Shown here in pieces: positions 57,696 to 64,000 of a stretch of 64,000 nt of DNA. The notes under the pieces were generated by a model. That model saw only the letters and a list, made by a program, of their open reading frames with translations, was not told the DNA's origin and did not search any database. The translations under genes and the position numbers were made by a program. Within the stretch, counting starts at the first letter, position 1; each line of letters opens with the position of its first letter. This DNA comes from Bidens hawaiensis (lineage: Eukaryota; Streptophyta; Magnoliopsida; Asterales; Asteraceae): contig JAIQDT010001645.1 in assembly GCA_021521415.1 (NCBI GenBank), positions 124,001 through 188,000 of the forward strand, written 5' to 3'.

Positions 57696-59695
57696 TGTTT
57701 ATATATATATAAAGGTTTAAAGGAAAACTATGTTTCATCCCACATTACTTTATCACAAAAGTAAATAGGGGACCAACAATTATAAAATGAAGTGCATTAA
57801 ACATATCTTTAAATAGTGAATGACTTATTGTGTACAACTACTTAGTTTTAAAAATATTTATATTATGCGGAAGAGTTTTTTCCTGTTCTTGTTGCCAGCT
57901 CAAAGAGTTTTTTTCGGTTTGTGAATAACCGTCCAATTTTTTATTTTTTGGTTTATTTGCCTATATTTGGACTGATGACTTTCGTCGTCTGGTTCGATCT
58001 GATTTCTAAAATATTGCTTGTATCTCAAATGGGTCAAATAGATTATTTTTGTGTAAAGTTTGGATGAATATATTTGCATATGTGAAAGTTTTGTTCTTTC
58101 TAATAAGCATATTGGTTTTGCTGCTGAACTCCTTAATAATTTTTGAAGTTATTATTTACCTGCACACTTGATATATAATATTTTAGCTTCTTACTTGACC
58201 CATTCTAATTTTGCTACCATCACAATCTAACTTTGGTTACTTTACAATAACATGTGTTAAGACCCGACGAGTAAAAAACCGTAAACTAAACCGTAACCAA
58301 ACTGTTAGATACGGTTCGCTTTGGTTCTGTTTTATACTTTAAACGATTCGATTTAAGTTTTTAACAATAAAAAACTACTTCTAATAGCTTGGTTCATGGT
58401 TTGACCTAAAAATATAACCGTGAACAACCCTATGCTTGTCACCCCCCCCCCCCTTTAGGCCTGGGCGTATGACCAACAGTTGGTACCACATTTGTAAATA
58501 AATCAGAGTTACGTGTTAAAACGGAAGTTTTTTTATAAATATGTGGATTTAAAAGATAATATTTACATTATACAAAAACGGAACAAAAGTTTTCGTTTAA
58601 AATTCCTTGTTTTAATTTACAAAACCACCATTCATTAATATTTAAGCTTAACAAAAAGATCCGAGCCATCAAATATCTTGAGCACTTCGTTCTTCAAACC
58701 CTAATCTTAGTTACCTACAAAATGTTAGAAAATACGTCAGCAACGAATGCTGGTAAATATGCCGACGCAATAATATTTTTCTTTTACTTTATTACCCCTC
58801 GAGGTTACGTAAGCCTCGGCCCATCGTGGCTTAGGAATAACAAAGTTATAATACAATTTACAAACTGAAGTCTCTACCTAAATATCCCAGCAAATACCGC
58901 AGCGTTTGACTTAGTTAAGTATCAATCGTATACACATGGTAGTGCTCCCCGCAGGAAAGCATAATATGACCAGGTGTGGTGCGATGTGCCCACCGCGTAC
59001 TACCACATATGTAAGGATCCAGACAAACGTACACGACAGTCAGAGGGATAGGCTTTTACTTTTGTTTATAAATTTTTTAGAGACACGTAGTCTCATGTAA
59101 ACCTTTTCATATAATACATTTGACTTGTTTTAAAACAAGTTGTAAAGTTTGGTGCGTATTCACCTTTTCGATTTAAAATCCATATATATTTTAAATATGA
59201 TTTTGATGATAATTTAACCCATGAACATGTAAGTGAAACATGATTTAAATATTAAAATACCTTATCATACAAACGTACGGAACAATATAGAGCGTTGATT
59301 TCAATTTTAGATTCAGTTGCATTCAGTTGGATCAGATTCAATTTATTTTAAGCGAGAAGGGTATGATAGTCTTTTGATACGCAATCTAAATTAAGTAATT
59401 TGCGTATAAACGATTATGGTATCCTGATTTATATTTTAATCAAATCAATTTATTTTTTACGAACCATTTTTGAAGCGATTTATATCTTAATCAAATCAAT
59501 TGTGTATACGAACCAGTTTTGAGTTTTGAACTCAAAACTGATTCTTTATCTAGGATTTTGAAATGGAAAACGATCGTGAATTTAAGTTTGCTCTGTTTGA
59601 AATAATTGATATGTAGTTGTATAGTATGGTTAATCATGTTCTTGTTTTCATAAATAATCGGATATGCTTCTACATGTTAGTGTTTTATGAGTTTA
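57696..59695. other. Non-coding island sequence (copy A')
   Basis: Copy of 5715-7715, including the C run at 58442-58453. No gene recognised. Confidence 0.4.
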
Positions 59696-60107
59696 GATTA
59701 TTTGAGCGTTTACGAACGTATATAACATGGTTGTATATTTAAATAAGTTTTTGAGTGTTTTACGTGCGATTTAACATGATAGTATTTGAAGTTTAGTATG
59801 TGAGTGTTTTACGATAGTAAGATGATAGTTTATTTAGCTTAGTTTGTGAGCGTTTTACGAGCGCAGTTAACATGATAGTAATATAAGTTTGGTTTGTGAG
59901 CGCTTTACGAACGTAGTTAACATGATAGTATTTGTATGAGCATTTCATGAGCGTCTAATATTAATTTATTTATTTATTATTTTTTTTTTCAGATGATGCA
60001 AGTATTTTAGTAAAAGATCAAGGAAATGACATTATTTCTTGAAGTTGTGTGTGAGAGAAGACGATGATGGCGAGAGTGAATAAAGTATTAGGTCTTAAAA
60101 TTGGTGA
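59696..60107 (+). repeat. About 50-bp minisatellite, single block (copy A')
   Basis: Equivalent of 7716-8464 but with one block only. It shows the state without the 337-bp tandem duplication. Confidence 0.85.
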
Positions 60108-60310
60108 AGTGTGAAAAAAAGGACGTGTTACGGTTTTAAGGTTAAGAAAAGGAAAACTACTTGGCATTTAATAGTAATAAATATCTCATTGGTGGAAGAA
60201 TGAGATGGCTCGGTGAGATGAAAGGGAAATTAGTGACCTAATGATTATAAATATATGGCATTGGGTACTCGTATTGGTACTTGAGTAATCACGGTATCAT
60301 ACTGATTCAT

Positions 60311-64000
<3,690 letters not shown>

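Overview
The window is eukaryotic, plant nuclear DNA made mostly of decayed repeats. No bacterial operon structure, rRNA or tRNA was recognised. A plant type-2 lipid-transfer protein gene, Ty3/gypsy elements with a chromodomain-type integrase tail, a Helitron, a plant-type LINE and two plastid-like inserts all point to an angiosperm. A eudicot such as a member of the Asteraceae is my guess only. Just one gene family looks protein-coding: the lipid-transfer protein, present twice.

Layout. Bases 1-12345 reappear with high identity at 51975-64000, so the window holds two copies of a large segment (copy A and copy A'). Each copy runs: reverse-transcriptase remnant of a Ty3/gypsy element on the minus strand; its LTR; one fragment of a LINE-derived repeat; a 6.4-kb island with the lipid-transfer gene, a Helitron and a minisatellite; then the LINE-derived array. 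In copy A the array runs from 8669 to about 20561. Monomers of about 1.34 kb alternate between two types, giving a 2675-bp dimeric higher-order repeat. One monomer carries a plastid rpoC2 fragment. The array passes directly into the 3' part of the LINE itself (ORF1 C-terminus, ORF2 endonuclease start, ORF2 C-terminal region).

That LINE begins a 13.4-kb block (20562-33931) that is repeated head to tail as 33932-47328. The block holds the LINE, foldback repeats, three related 330-bp inverted-repeat elements inside a local duplication, a 36-bp repeat cluster, and the first 109 bp of a long LTR. The second block runs on into the complete LTR (47220-48830), which contains four successive GC-rich palindromes. 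The LTR abuts a Ty3/gypsy integrase pseudogene with one in-frame stop (48836-50224). That pseudogene's LTR, another LTR-like stretch and the second reverse-transcriptase remnant then lead into copy A'.

The interest lies in the architecture: a LINE ORF1 segment turned into a dimeric satellite, organelle DNA captured in it, and nested segmental duplications with visible breakpoints. One lipid-transfer protein copy has also lost a conserved cysteine. Very recent duplications can be assembly artefacts (uncollapsed haplotypes), so the copy structure should be confirmed with long reads.
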